Source: an uncultured Opitutia bacterium (lineage in GTDB: Bacteria; Verrucomicrobiota; Verrucomicrobiia; Opitutales; Opitutaceae). Taken from it: DNA of 64,000 nucleotides. The stretch lies in contig CAIONS010000056.1 in assembly GCA_903859715.1 (NCBI GenBank), forward strand, positions 305,181 through 369,180, in the 5' to 3' direction. Position 1 is the stretch's first letter, and each line of letters begins with the position of its first letter. The notes under the pieces are model-generated. The model did no database searches. It saw only the letters and a program-made list of their open reading frames with translations, and had not been told where the DNA came from. The translations under genes and the position numbers were made by a program. Positions 50,156 through 60,375 of this stretch are shown here, piece after piece.

Positions 50156-51037
50156 ATGGCGAAATGGCTGCTCGTGGATGGATTCAACCTCGCATACCGC
50201 TGCTTTTACGCGGTGCCCGAGCTCACGCGCACGGACGGATTTCCGACGGGGGCACTCCATGGCTGGGTGAAGTCGCTCTGGCGGCTGGCGGATCAGGAGC
50301 AGCCCGCGGCCACGCTGGTGTTTTTTGACCTGGGTGGCTCACAGGACCGGCTGGCGTTGCACGCCGACTACAAAGCGCACCGCGAGGAGATGCCGGAGGC
50401 GCTGCAGCGGCAGATTGACCCGATCAAGGCGTTCACGCGGGCGATGGGCCTGGTGGGGATCGAGCAGGACGGCGTCGAGTCGGATGACCTGCTGGCATCG
50501 CAGGCGGTCGCGCTGGCGCGCGCCGGCCACGAGGTGATCATCGTGAGCGCGGACAAGGATTTTGCGCAGATCGTGGACGAGCGGATCAAGATCCTGCTGC
50601 CGCCGCCCACGGCGAACCCCAAGCTGGGCTGGCGGGTGCTGGATGCGGCGGGCGTGAAGGAGAAATTCGGAGTGCCGCCCGCGCGCATCGCCGACTATCT
50701 CGCGCTCGTGGGCGACACATCGGACAATATCCCCGGCATCAACGGAGTCGGTCCGAAGACCGCGTCCAAATGGCTGGCGGAGTTTGGCGATTTGGAGGGA
50801 GTAATCGCCCATGCGGGCGAGTTGAAACCGGAGCGGTTCCAGGCGGCGGTCGGTGCTGAAGCTGGGCGACTGCGCCTGAACCTGAAACTCACCACCCTGA
50901 ACCTGGCGCTGCCCACCGTCGCGGCCACGCCGACGCCGGTGCAGGCCGGTGAACTCTACCGCCTGCTGGGCGAGATGGAAATGAAGAGCGCGCTGGCCGA
51001 GGCCCGGACACGGTACGAGCAGCCGGAATTATTCTGA
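50156..51037 (+). CDS. 5'-3' exonuclease-like protein (PolA N-terminal type)
   Basis: A 293-residue protein. It matches the 5'-nuclease domain of DNA polymerase I: LLVDGFNLAYRCFYAVPELT, the acidic metal site MGLVGIEQDGVESDDLLAS, VIIVSADKDFAQIVDERIKI and the helix-hairpin-helix ADYLALVGDTSDNIPGINGV then GPKTASKWL. A polymerase domain is absent. Likely removes RNA primers or flaps. The gap before it holds a loose inverted repeat (TGTACTG/CAGTACA). Confidence 0.88.
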   Translation: MAKWLLVDGFNLAYRCFYAVPELTRTDGFPTGALHGWVKSLWRLADQEQPAATLVFFDLGGSQDRLALHADYKAHREEMPEALQRQIDPIKAFTRAMGLVGIEQDGVESDDLLASQAVALARAGHEVIIVSADKDFAQIVDERIKILLPPPTANPKLGWRVLDAAGVKEKFGVPPARIADYLALVGDTSDNIPGINGVGPKTASKWLAEFGDLEGVIAHAGELKPERFQAAVGAEAGRLRLNLKLTTLNLALPTVAATPTPVQAGELYRLLGEMEMKSALAEARTRYEQPELF

Positions 51038-51128
51038 AGGCTTGAGCGGGCCGGAAAAAATCGGCCCGCTCAAAGCCAATCTTGCAAATCACGGCAGAAA
51101 TGCCGACAAAAGAACCACAAGCTCCGCC

Positions 51129-51338
51129 ATGGATAAAAAATTACTCATGAAAGCCATCACCGACAAAGTCGGCCGGGAAAAAGGCATCGAGATGGTGATG
51201 CAGGCGTACAACACGGAATTGCTGACCACGTGGATCGCCCGGATCGAGGCCAACAAGCCGCTCGGCGGACCGCAGCGTCACGATCATCTGGGTGACGCGT
51301 TGGACCGCGTTTCGGAAGTCTGCAAGCTGGCGCCTTGA
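51129..51338 (+). CDS. Small conserved-looking protein, unknown function
   Basis: A 69-residue protein read from ATG 51129 (MDKKLLMKAITDKVGREKGI). No signal, membrane segment or known motif: EMVMQAYNTELLTTWIARIE, then PLGGPQRHDHLGDALDRVSE. Kept because its base composition by codon position and start fit a gene, and the frame stops just before a hairpin. Low confidence on function. Confidence 0.5.
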   Translation: MDKKLLMKAITDKVGREKGIEMVMQAYNTELLTTWIARIEANKPLGGPQRHDHLGDALDRVSEVCKLAP

Positions 51339-51373
51339 AGGAGTGCGGGCGTGCCGCCTGCCTCAATCCTGGA

Positions 51374-51393
51374 TGCAGGCAGGATGCCTGCGC
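51374..51393. repeat. Hairpin GCAGGC-AGGAT-GCCTGC
   Basis: GCAGGC and GCCTGC form a 6-bp stem between the stops of two convergent genes. The context TGCCTGCGCTACG also resembles a dispersed repeat. May act as a bidirectional terminator. Confidence 0.5.
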
Positions 51394-51397
51394 TACG

Positions 51398-52147
51398 TTA
51401 CCGGCCCTTTTTGACCGTGTCCTTGGGATCGAAGATGTAGCCGATGCCGTGGACAGTACGGAAGGCGTCGAGCGTCAGTCCGTGCGTGGCATAGAGTTCG
51501 CGCACCTTGACGATGTATTGGTCGAGCGAGCGGCTTTTCACGTCGGCATGCACGCCCCAGACGGAATGGATCAACGCCTGGCGGGTGATGACGGTGCCCA
51601 GATGGGCCTGAAGGTAGGAGAGGATGCCGAGTTCCTTGCGGCCGAGTTTCTGGACCGCGTGGCCGGGAAAGGAGATTTCGAGGCGGACGGGATTGATCTG
51701 CGCGCCGCAGAAATCGAAGGGCTCGTCGCTCAGCTTGACGTTCTTGGTGACATTCAGGTCGCGATTGGATTCGGTGCGGCGGAGGACGGCGTGAATGCGC
51801 GCGACCAGTTCGGCATAACTGAAGGGTTTCGTGATGTAGTCATCACCGCCCATATTGAGACCCTTGACCTTATTGGGCTCGTCGACGTGGCCGGTCAGAA
51901 AGATCGTCGGCACGGAGATGTCGGCGGCCTTGAGCTCCTCCATCAGCGCGAAACCGGACTGGTCGGGCAGGGTGATGTCGAGGAGCAGGAGGTTCGCGAA
52001 ATTCTTCTTGAGGAAGGCCAGCGCATGCGCGGCGCGATTGCAGACCTGGGTCTGCATGCCGGCCCGCTCGAGATGGATGGAAATCAGTTTGGCGAGCTCG
52101 GCCTCGTCTTCGACGACCACGACGAGGGGTTTGGGTTCAGCGCGCAT
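51398..52147 (-). CDS. OmpR/PhoB family response regulator (orphan)
   Basis: A 249-residue two-domain regulator. The receiver domain has VVVVEDEAELAKLISIHLER, the phosphorylated Asp in LLLLDITLPDQSG and the lysine in DDYITKPFSYAELVARI. The C-terminal winged helix ends RQALIHSVWGVHADVKSRSL and YIVKVRELYATHGLTLDAFR. It binds DNA as a phosphorylated dimer. No sensor kinase gene is near, so its partner is elsewhere. It is divergent from hisG, with 131 bases between the start codons. Confidence 0.92.
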   Translation of the reverse strand: MRAEPKPLVVVVEDEAELAKLISIHLERAGMQTQVCNRAAHALAFLKKNFANLLLLDITLPDQSGFALMEELKAADISVPTIFLTGHVDEPNKVKGLNMGGDDYITKPFSYAELVARIHAVLRRTESNRDLNVTKNVKLSDEPFDFCGAQINPVRLEISFPGHAVQKLGRKELGILSYLQAHLGTVITRQALIHSVWGVHADVKSRSLDQYIVKVRELYATHGLTLDAFRTVHGIGYIFDPKDTVKKGR

Positions 52148-52278
52148 TGGTCAGGTTAGGGCGGGTCAACAGGAGCGTTCTAGATTCGGGTGGGGCGTTG
52201 TCAATAGGAGGGGCCGGAGGCAGGGTGCGGACCGCGAATTTACTTGAAGGTTCAAAAGGCGGAGTGTCCTTTGGCCGC

Positions 52279-53163
52279 GTGTCCGATACGAAGCCACTTT
52301 TGATGCTGGGGCTGCCGAAAGGCAGCCTTGAGGAATCCACCCTCAGTCTGTTTGCCAAGGCCGGATGGAAAATTTCGACCAGCTCGCGCTCCTACAAGCC
52401 GTCGATCAACGATCCCGAGTTGGACGGACGCTTCATCCGGGGCCAGGAGGTGAGCCGTTATGTCGAACACGGCTTCTTCGATTGTGGGCTGTGCGGTCAC
52501 GACTGGGTCCTGGAAAACGAGTCCGACGTCGTGGAGGTCTGTGACCTGGTTTACAGCCGCGGCTCCAACCAGAAGTCGCGCTGGGTGCTGTGCGTGCCGG
52601 AGAGCTCGGCCATCAAGAAACCTGAGCAGCTGGCCGGGAAGCGCGTGGCGACCGAGCTGGTCGGCACGGTGCGCCGCTATTTTGAAAAGAAAGGCGTCCC
52701 GGTGGACGTGGAGTTTTCCTGGGGCGCGACCGAGGTGAAGGTGCCCGACCTCGTCGATGCCATCGTCGACCTCACCGAGACGGGTAATTCGATCAAGGCG
52801 AACAAGCTTCGCATCATCGACACGCTGCTCGAGACCAACACGAAATTCATCGCCAACAGGAAGAGCTGGGCCAACCCGGCGAAGCGGAAGAAAATCGAGA
52901 CCATTGCCCTCCTGCTGCGCGGGGCGCTCGAGGCCGAGAGCAAGGTCGGCCTGAAGATGAATCTGCCGAAGGCCTCGTTGAAGGCGGTCGTCAAGGCGCT
53001 GCCGGCGCTGCGCAATCCCACCATTTCCCAGTTGAGCTCACCCAAGTGGATCGCGCTCGAGACGATCATCGACGAGAGCGTGGTCCGTGAAATCATCCCG
53101 CAGCTCAAGGCGCTGGGTGCCGAGGGCATTGTCGAGTATCCGCTGAACAAAGTCGTGTATTGA
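52279..53163 (+). CDS. hisG: ATP phosphoribosyltransferase
   Basis: A 294-residue HisG read from GTG 52279 (VSDTKPLLMLGLPKGSLEES). The active-site block LGLPKGSLEESTLSLFAKAG, FDCGLCGHDWVLENESDVVE, ATELVGTVRRYFEKKGVPVD and the PRPP loop VDLTETGNSIKANKLRIIDT. The C-terminal ~70 residues are the histidine-sensing ACT-like domain, so this is the long form that needs no HisZ. First step of histidine synthesis. The next gene starts 20 bases later. Confidence 0.93.
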   Translation: MSDTKPLLMLGLPKGSLEESTLSLFAKAGWKISTSSRSYKPSINDPELDGRFIRGQEVSRYVEHGFFDCGLCGHDWVLENESDVVEVCDLVYSRGSNQKSRWVLCVPESSAIKKPEQLAGKRVATELVGTVRRYFEKKGVPVDVEFSWGATEVKVPDLVDAIVDLTETGNSIKANKLRIIDTLLETNTKFIANRKSWANPAKRKKIETIALLLRGALEAESKVGLKMNLPKASLKAVVKALPALRNPTISQLSSPKWIALETIIDESVVREIIPQLKALGAEGIVEYPLNKVVY

Positions 53164-53182
53164 GCGGTATTCCGGTTGCGCC

Positions 53183-54058
53183 ATGAAGGTCACGCTCGGA
53201 CTCCTCCAGCACGCCTGCGGCGCCAGCCCGGCCGCCAATCTCAAGAAGACGCTCGCGCTCGCCGAGCAGGCGGCGAAGCGGGGCGCCCGGATCATCTGCA
53301 CGCAGGAGCTCTTCCGCTCGCAGTATTTCTGCCAGGATGAGGACCACGCGAATTTCCAGCTGGCGGAGTCCATCCCCGGGCCGAGCACGACGGCGTTCCA
53401 AAAACTCGCGAAGAAGCACAAGGTCGTCATCGTCGCCTCGCTGTTTGAGAAACGCGCCTCGGGCCTCTATCACAACACGGCGGTCATCATCGATGCGGAC
53501 GGCAAACTGCTCGGCATCTACCGGAAGATGCACATCCCGGATGACCCGTTGTACTACGAGAAATTCTACTTCACGCCCGGCGATACGGGTTTCCGGGCCT
53601 GGCAGACCAAGTACGGCAAGATCGGTGTCCTGATCTGCTGGGACCAGTGGTATCCGGAAGGCGCGCGGCTCACGGCGCTCCAAGGGGCGGAGATCCTGTT
53701 TTATCCGACGGCGATCGGCTGGCATCCGAAAGAGAAGAAAATTTACGGCCCGAACCAGCACGGCGCCTGGCAGATCAGCCACCAGGGTCATGCGGTCGCG
53801 AACGGCTGCTTTGTGGCGGCGGTGAACCGAATCGGCACCGAGACGCCCATCGGCGGCGATGGCATCGAGTTCTGGGGTCAGAGTTTTGTCGCCGGCACCA
53901 GTGGTCAGATCCTGGCGAAGGCCAGCGTGGACCGGGAGGAAATCATGCTGGTGCCGGTGGATCTTGGCCAGGTCGATGTCACGCGGACGCACTGGCCGTT
54001 CCTGCGCGACCGCCGTATAGACGCTTACGGCAATCTCACGAAACGGTTTGTGGACTGA
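53183..54058 (+). CDS. aguB: N-carbamoylputrescine amidase
   Basis: A 291-residue nitrilase-superfamily enzyme. Catalytic triad Glu in IICTQELFRSQYF, Lys in YRKMHIPDDPLYYEKFYF and Cys in VLICWDQWYPEGARL. The surroundings (EKFYFTPGDTGF, YGPNQHGAWQISHQGHA) match the AguB class, which cleaves N-carbamoylputrescine to putrescine. Next gene starts 3 bases after the stop; they form one operon. Confidence 0.9.
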   Translation: MKVTLGLLQHACGASPAANLKKTLALAEQAAKRGARIICTQELFRSQYFCQDEDHANFQLAESIPGPSTTAFQKLAKKHKVVIVASLFEKRASGLYHNTAVIIDADGKLLGIYRKMHIPDDPLYYEKFYFTPGDTGFRAWQTKYGKIGVLICWDQWYPEGARLTALQGAEILFYPTAIGWHPKEKKIYGPNQHGAWQISHQGHAVANGCFVAAVNRIGTETPIGGDGIEFWGQSFVAGTSGQILAKASVDREEIMLVPVDLGQVDVTRTHWPFLRDRRIDAYGNLTKRFVD

Positions 54059-54061
54059 GCC

Positions 54062-55111
54062 ATGGCTGCGTCGACGATGAAGACGCCCGCCGCACTGGGG
54101 TTCCGGATGCCAGCGGAGTGGGAGCCGCAGGCCGCGGTGTGGCTGTCGTGGCCGCACAACCTCAAAACCTGGCCGGGACATTTCCGGCCGATTCCGGCGA
54201 AGTTTGCCGAGATCGTGGCCGTGATCAGCCGGTTTGAAAAAGTCCGGATCAATCTCGCCAAGCCCGGGCAGGCGCGCGCGTGGTCGCTCATCAACCGGGC
54301 GAAGGCGGACCTTTCGCAGGTGACGCTCTACAATCATCCGACCAACGATGCCTGGTGCCGCGATCACGGGCCGATTTTCGTGAAACATGACCGGACGGGC
54401 GAAGTCGCGATCACGGATTGGGAGCACAATGCGTGGGGCGGGAAATATCCGCCGTACGATAAGGACAACGCCATCCCGCCGCGCATTGCGCGGGCGCTCG
54501 GTCTGAGGCGATTTGTCATCAGCCGGATTCTGGAGGGTGGGTCGATTGACGTGAATGGAGCCGGTTCGCTGCTTACGACGGAAGCCTGCCTGCTGAACCC
54601 GAACCGCAACCCGTCGCTGTCCAAGGCCGAAATTGAGCAGATGCTGCGGGATAACCTCGGGGTGAAACAGATTCTCTGGCTCGGGGACGGGATTGTCGGG
54701 GATGACACCGACGGGCACATTGACGACCTGAGCCGGTTTTACCGGAGCGATGGGATCGTGACGGTGGTGGAGCGCCGGGCGCGCGACGCCAACCATGCCG
54801 TCCTGCAGGAAAATCTGGAGCGCCTGCAGAGGCTGCGCACGCCGGCGGGAAAGAAATTCAAGATCGTCGAACTGCCGATGCCGGAGCCGTGTTTCTGCGA
54901 AGGCCAGCGGTTGCCCGCGAGCTATGCCAATTTTCTCGTGATCAACGGCGCGGTGCTGATGCCCGCGTTTCGCCAGCCGCGGCGCGATGCGCAGGCGGCG
55001 GAGATCCTTGCGGACTGCTTCCCGGGCCGGGAAATCATTCCCATCGATTGCTTGGAACTTGTCTGGGGACTGGGCACTCTGCACTGTATCTCCCAGCAAC
55101 AGCCTGCCTGA
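54062..55111 (+). CDS. aguA: Agmatine deiminase
   Basis: A 349-residue guanidino-group-modifying enzyme. Seen: RMPAEWEPQAAVWLSWPHNL, NDAWCRDHGPIFV (Asp), NPNRNPSLSK, DDTDGHIDDLSRF (catalytic His/Asp), and the nucleophilic cysteine in VWGLGTLHCISQQQP at the C-terminus. It converts agmatine to N-carbamoylputrescine. With aguB it makes putrescine by the plant-type route. A second ATG at 54077 is possible as start. Confidence 0.93.
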   Translation: MAASTMKTPAALGFRMPAEWEPQAAVWLSWPHNLKTWPGHFRPIPAKFAEIVAVISRFEKVRINLAKPGQARAWSLINRAKADLSQVTLYNHPTNDAWCRDHGPIFVKHDRTGEVAITDWEHNAWGGKYPPYDKDNAIPPRIARALGLRRFVISRILEGGSIDVNGAGSLLTTEACLLNPNRNPSLSKAEIEQMLRDNLGVKQILWLGDGIVGDDTDGHIDDLSRFYRSDGIVTVVERRARDANHAVLQENLERLQRLRTPAGKKFKIVELPMPEPCFCEGQRLPASYANFLVINGAVLMPAFRQPRRDAQAAEILADCFPGREIIPIDCLELVWGLGTLHCISQQQPA

Positions 55112-55113
55112 CG

Positions 55114-55578
55114 ATGTCGCGATTTTTCCTGCTTCTCGGCCTGACCCTGACCTTTACCCTGACCGGGTGTGATTCGCTCCCCTCGATGAGCGAGCGCTTC
55201 TCTCCGGTGCCACCGCACACGCGGGTTCTGGCAGCCGATCATCGCACGGCGTTTTATGCCGCCCAGCGGGCCCTTAAGGCCATCGACTTTGTAGTGACCA
55301 AGGCGGCCCTGGCTCAGGGCATTGTGAACGGCCGGAGCGGAATCCGGGACAATGAGGCCTTTGGCGAGCACCGGCAGTATACCATGGAGATCCGGCTGAA
55401 CGATATCGACGACAAGCACACCGAGGTGGCGGTCCTGCTGCACGAACAGGTGGAAGGCGAATTGCACACCGGGGCCACGGATCAGGTGCTGCGCGAGCAT
55501 GGTCTTTACGATTCGTATCTTGAGGTGCTCGACCAGGCTGTTCGGGACGAACTGGCGTCGCCGGAGCCCGACCGGTAA
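55114..55578 (+). CDS. Lipoprotein of unknown function
   Basis: A 154-residue lipoprotein read from ATG 55114 (MSRFFLLLGLTLTFTLTGCD), with lipobox LTGC. The mature part RTAFYAAQRALKAIDFVVTK, QYTMEIRLNDIDDKHTEVAV and VLREHGLYDSYLEVLDQAV looks like small envelope proteins of the DUF3568 kind, but I do not assign it. It follows aguA by 2 bases, so it may be co-transcribed, though no functional tie is evident. Confidence 0.75.
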   Translation: MSRFFLLLGLTLTFTLTGCDSLPSMSERFSPVPPHTRVLAADHRTAFYAAQRALKAIDFVVTKAALAQGIVNGRSGIRDNEAFGEHRQYTMEIRLNDIDDKHTEVAVLLHEQVEGELHTGATDQVLREHGLYDSYLEVLDQAVRDELASPEPDR

Positions 55579-55778
55579 ATTAGGCTTGCCGGAGCCGTGA
55601 ATTGTCGGCGATTCTGACCGTTCGCGGCATAGTTATCGGTCAAGCTGGCGTCGCCGCGATGCTCCCGCCGGCTTTTCACGTCAGTTAACCGTCAACCCAA
55701 GGTTCCGCTTTACGGCGGGGCCACCACCGGTGGGCTGGTGCTGCTGGAGCAGGGCGCCTGTTTGCCGGTTTTCCGCAT

Positions 55779-57449
<1,671 letters not shown>

Positions 57450-57479
57450 GCGACCGCGAGTTCCTTCGCATTACTTCAA

Positions 57480-57510
57480 GCCGCCCGGAGCAATCCGGGC
57501 GGCTTTTTCG
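57480..57510 (+). terminator. Rho-independent terminator of rpsA
   Basis: GCCGCCCGG (57480-57488) and CCGGGCGGC (57495-57503) form a perfect 9-bp stem with loop AGCAAT, followed by TTTTTCG. It stands 31 bases after the rpsA stop. Confidence 0.95.
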
Positions 57511-57626
57511 TGCCGGCCTGCCTTCAGGCGCAAGAAGATTGCAACGCGGACCAAGACCTTCGATGACATCGGGCGCCACGATCAAATCCAAGGTATCACC
57601 AACACCACCCAACCACTTCGCGACCC

Positions 57627-58121
57627 GTGAATAAAAACCTGCCCTGCTTTATCTTGATCAGCCTCTTCGGCCTGGCTCTGACGGGTTGCGAAACAGTGTC
57701 GGAGCCGCCGCCGGTGGTTGCCAAGCCGAAGCCCGTCGTGGTGGCGGTTGAAACCGAAAAGGAGTACACCAACATCAGCGTGAGCGAGGCGAAGGGGGTT
57801 TCCTCGCCGTTCAAAACGGCGCCGGGCACGGTTTTCCCGGAAAACAAGATGGGTTACCGGCTCGTCCTGACTGGCGGAGTCTCCATGCCCAATCTGATCG
57901 CGACAGAAATCAGCCCGACGGAAATCCTGGTGCAGGCCCGCGTCTACAACCGGTCGGATTCGGCGCAGACGCTCGATATCATTTTTGAAGTCGGGGAGGA
58001 CAAGGACACCTACAATGCGAAGGGAGTGAAATTCCCCGCGAACCGCGCCCGCGACATCAAGTTCAAGCTCAGCCAGCAGGCCACGCAGAATCTTTGCCTG
58101 ATCGTGACGCGGAGCAGGTGA
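57627..58121 (+). CDS. Lipoprotein of unknown function
   Basis: A 164-residue lipoprotein with lipobox LTGC after MNKNLPCFILISLFGLA. Short Pro-rich linker (EPPPVVAKPKPVVV), then YRLVLTGGVSMPNLIATEIS and AQTLDIIFEVGEDKDTYNAK, which suggest a beta-sandwich fold of the YcfL kind. Predicted outer-membrane. Convergent with the membrane protein gene. Confidence 0.75.
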   Translation: MNKNLPCFILISLFGLALTGCETVSEPPPVVAKPKPVVVAVETEKEYTNISVSEAKGVSSPFKTAPGTVFPENKMGYRLVLTGGVSMPNLIATEISPTEILVQARVYNRSDSAQTLDIIFEVGEDKDTYNAKGVKFPANRARDIKFKLSQQATQNLCLIVTRSR

Positions 58122-58157
58122 GGCGGACTGATCTTCGCCTGATTCGCCTGACCCGGC

Positions 58158-60287
58158 CTAATGGACCTTTAAATTGCCGAACAGCGGCCAGTCCCATCGG
58201 CTGTCATGGGCCGGGCCGGAATCAGTACGCAGAATGAGTATCCGGCCGGCTCCGGGTGGCAGCGCAAACTGCCGGGACACCATTCCGCGGTGAGCAGGTA
58301 CGTCACGGGGATTGAAATATTCCCGCCACACCACGCTCTCGGGCTGATGGGACGCCGCCACCAGCCAGGTGATGCCCACGCCATCTGACTGTCCTCCATG
58401 GTCGTAAGAGCCGGCGCGCATCTCCTGCAGGAATTCCACCCGGGTGGCAGAATCCGGCAGACGAAACCGCACCTCGGCCGGCGGGGTGAATTGATACATC
58501 GTGACATCGTGGTCGGAGAAGAATTCCAGCGGCGCAAAAAGCGTCCACTGGTCCGGTTGAAGGTCGAAGCCAGTCAAGGTGGAGACGGGCTTGTGCGGGT
58601 ACCGCTCCAGCCCGATGGCGGCCTCGGCAGCCGGGCCAAGGCTCTCGACAATCGAAACGCGGGCCGGATCCAGCCCGGTCTGGGCGATTACGGCCCGAGC
58701 GTTTTCCGGGGTGGAATTCCAGATGAACGACCAGAGGGCGGATGGGACGCCACCGGTGTAGCCGTTGAGGGTGGCCCGCTTCAGGCGCAATGCGGCGCTC
58801 CATGCATCGAGATGCAGCCACGCCTCGGGTTGATTGGCGTAACCGAAGGCATAGGCGAGAACCGGCCGGTCGCCGGCCGCTTTCCAGGCTGCGATGACGG
58901 CGTCGGCCCGAGCCTTGGCAACTGACAGCGTCATGGCGGGCTGGTGATGGCCCAGCGTTTCCAACGCGATGAGGATAGCCAGACTCACGGGAGCCAGACG
59001 CCAGCGGCCTGAGGACGCGCGCGATTGCCAGCAGGTGAGGAACAGTCCGGTGGCGGCCACCAGCATCAGAAAGAGGAGGGGAGCGATGCGTCCGCTGGCA
59101 CGAAAAGCCCGTAAGGTCGGAAAATGTCCGCTCAGCGCCAGCCACGCGCCTGAGTCATGTGCACCCCACTTGGTGAAGAACGCCGCCACGACCAACGCCC
59201 CGACGCCCAGCATTAGCAGCCACCTCCCGGCAACGGTTTGCCGTTTTCTCCATCCGAGAACCAAAGCCGCCGGCAAGAGCAGCAAAGGGAGAAAGCCGGC
59301 CAGCCACGCGTGCTCGTCCAGATCGGGATTGCCGCCGGGCCAGCCGGCCGGCCACCAGAAGTGCGTGCGTGGCGCGGTAAACCAAGCCGGAAAATCCGGG
59401 GCCAGAAATACGACATCCTGCATGGAGCGGGCGACGCCCGCACCCGCGCTTTGGCGATAGATCAATGCGGCGGCGAGGCCGAGGCTGCAGCCTACGGCGC
59501 CAATAATCACGGCTGCCCACCGGGACGATACCGGGCCGGCTGGAGCGGATCCTGTTTCCGGCCGGCCAAAGGCCAGCCGGCAGACCAAGGCGATTGCTCC
59601 CATCGCGAGGGTCAGTACCGCAGCGAAGAATCCGAGGTACGGTCCGGCCGCAAACTGCCAGGCAAACCATCCACCCGCCGCGGCGAGCCGCCAGGCGTTG
59701 CGGTCATCCTGCCAACGCACCAGCTGCCCCCAAGCGAAGAGCACCGGGAAAAACGGCAGCATCTGCATGTGCGACCCGGCCAACCAGACCATGACGGCCG
59801 AGGCGCACGCCGCAAAGACCAGCGGCCCTCGCAGCGACCGCGCGATGCCGAGCGCGGTGAACAGCCGGGTTGCTGCCAGGACATTCAAGGTCGCGATGAC
59901 GACGAACCAGGCTTGCCAGGCGTGCTCCATGGACAGGCCGCCTACCCGGAGAAAGGCATAGATCGGCAGGGTGCCAGCGTGCGTGTCATTGTAGGTCAGT
60001 GTAGCTCGCTGGGGGAAAAACTGGGAGGGTGAGTCCCAGTCGTAGACTCCCCGCAGGGACTGGTAGCCATGCTCCAGAATGAGTTGGTTGAACCGGCCGT
60101 CACCCAAATCACCCGGTGCGGCTTTGCCATGACTGAGCCAGATGGCCTGCGTGACGTGCAGGATGGCGAGTAACGCCCAGACGGCGGTCCAGAGGGCGCT
60201 TCTGTTGATGATCGGGCGCCAAGTTGGGCGATCCGCGGCGGGGGCTTCCACGGCGAAAATCCTGCGGGGCGCGCGGACCCGGGGCAA
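58158..60287 (-). CDS. Large polytopic membrane protein, GT-C/YfhO-like
   Basis: A 709-residue protein with about ten membrane segments between residues 30 and 440 (such as ALWTAVWALLAILHVTQAIW, FVVIATLNVLAATRLF, GPLVFAACASAVMVWLA). The first outer loop has YDWDSPSQFFPQRATLTYND, acidic as in GT-C lipid-sugar glycosyltransferases. The C-terminal ~260 residues are soluble and extracytoplasmic. Family not proven; could also be YfhO-like. The frame opens at TTG 60287; a GTG at 60251 is another start. It follows the sigma-factor terminator on the same strand. Confidence 0.72.
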   Translation of the reverse strand: MPRVRAPRRIFAVEAPAADRPTWRPIINRSALWTAVWALLAILHVTQAIWLSHGKAAPGDLGDGRFNQLILEHGYQSLRGVYDWDSPSQFFPQRATLTYNDTHAGTLPIYAFLRVGGLSMEHAWQAWFVVIATLNVLAATRLFTALGIARSLRGPLVFAACASAVMVWLAGSHMQMLPFFPVLFAWGQLVRWQDDRNAWRLAAAGGWFAWQFAAGPYLGFFAAVLTLAMGAIALVCRLAFGRPETGSAPAGPVSSRWAAVIIGAVGCSLGLAAALIYRQSAGAGVARSMQDVVFLAPDFPAWFTAPRTHFWWPAGWPGGNPDLDEHAWLAGFLPLLLLPAALVLGWRKRQTVAGRWLLMLGVGALVVAAFFTKWGAHDSGAWLALSGHFPTLRAFRASGRIAPLLFLMLVAATGLFLTCWQSRASSGRWRLAPVSLAILIALETLGHHQPAMTLSVAKARADAVIAAWKAAGDRPVLAYAFGYANQPEAWLHLDAWSAALRLKRATLNGYTGGVPSALWSFIWNSTPENARAVIAQTGLDPARVSIVESLGPAAEAAIGLERYPHKPVSTLTGFDLQPDQWTLFAPLEFFSDHDVTMYQFTPPAEVRFRLPDSATRVEFLQEMRAGSYDHGGQSDGVGITWLVAASHQPESVVWREYFNPRDVPAHRGMVSRQFALPPGAGRILILRTDSGPAHDSRWDWPLFGNLKVH

Positions 60288-60318
60288 GCGGGATGAAACC
60301 GGCCGCGCGGACTTGGAT

Positions 60319-60349
60319 AAAAAAAGAGGCCGGCGTTGCGGCCGGCCTC
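60319..60349 (-). terminator. Rho-independent terminator of the sigma factor gene
   Basis: On the minus strand, GAGGCCGGC and GCCGGCCTC (60349-60341 and 60334-60326) pair around a 6-base loop, followed by seven T. A textbook terminator just past the sigma factor stop. Confidence 0.95.
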
Positions 60350-60375
60350 TTGGATCTGAAAGTTTGCCGACGGAC

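Noticed and set aside
51398..52147. Two-component system with a local kinase
   Set aside because: No histidine kinase motif (H-box, N- or G-box) was seen on either side.
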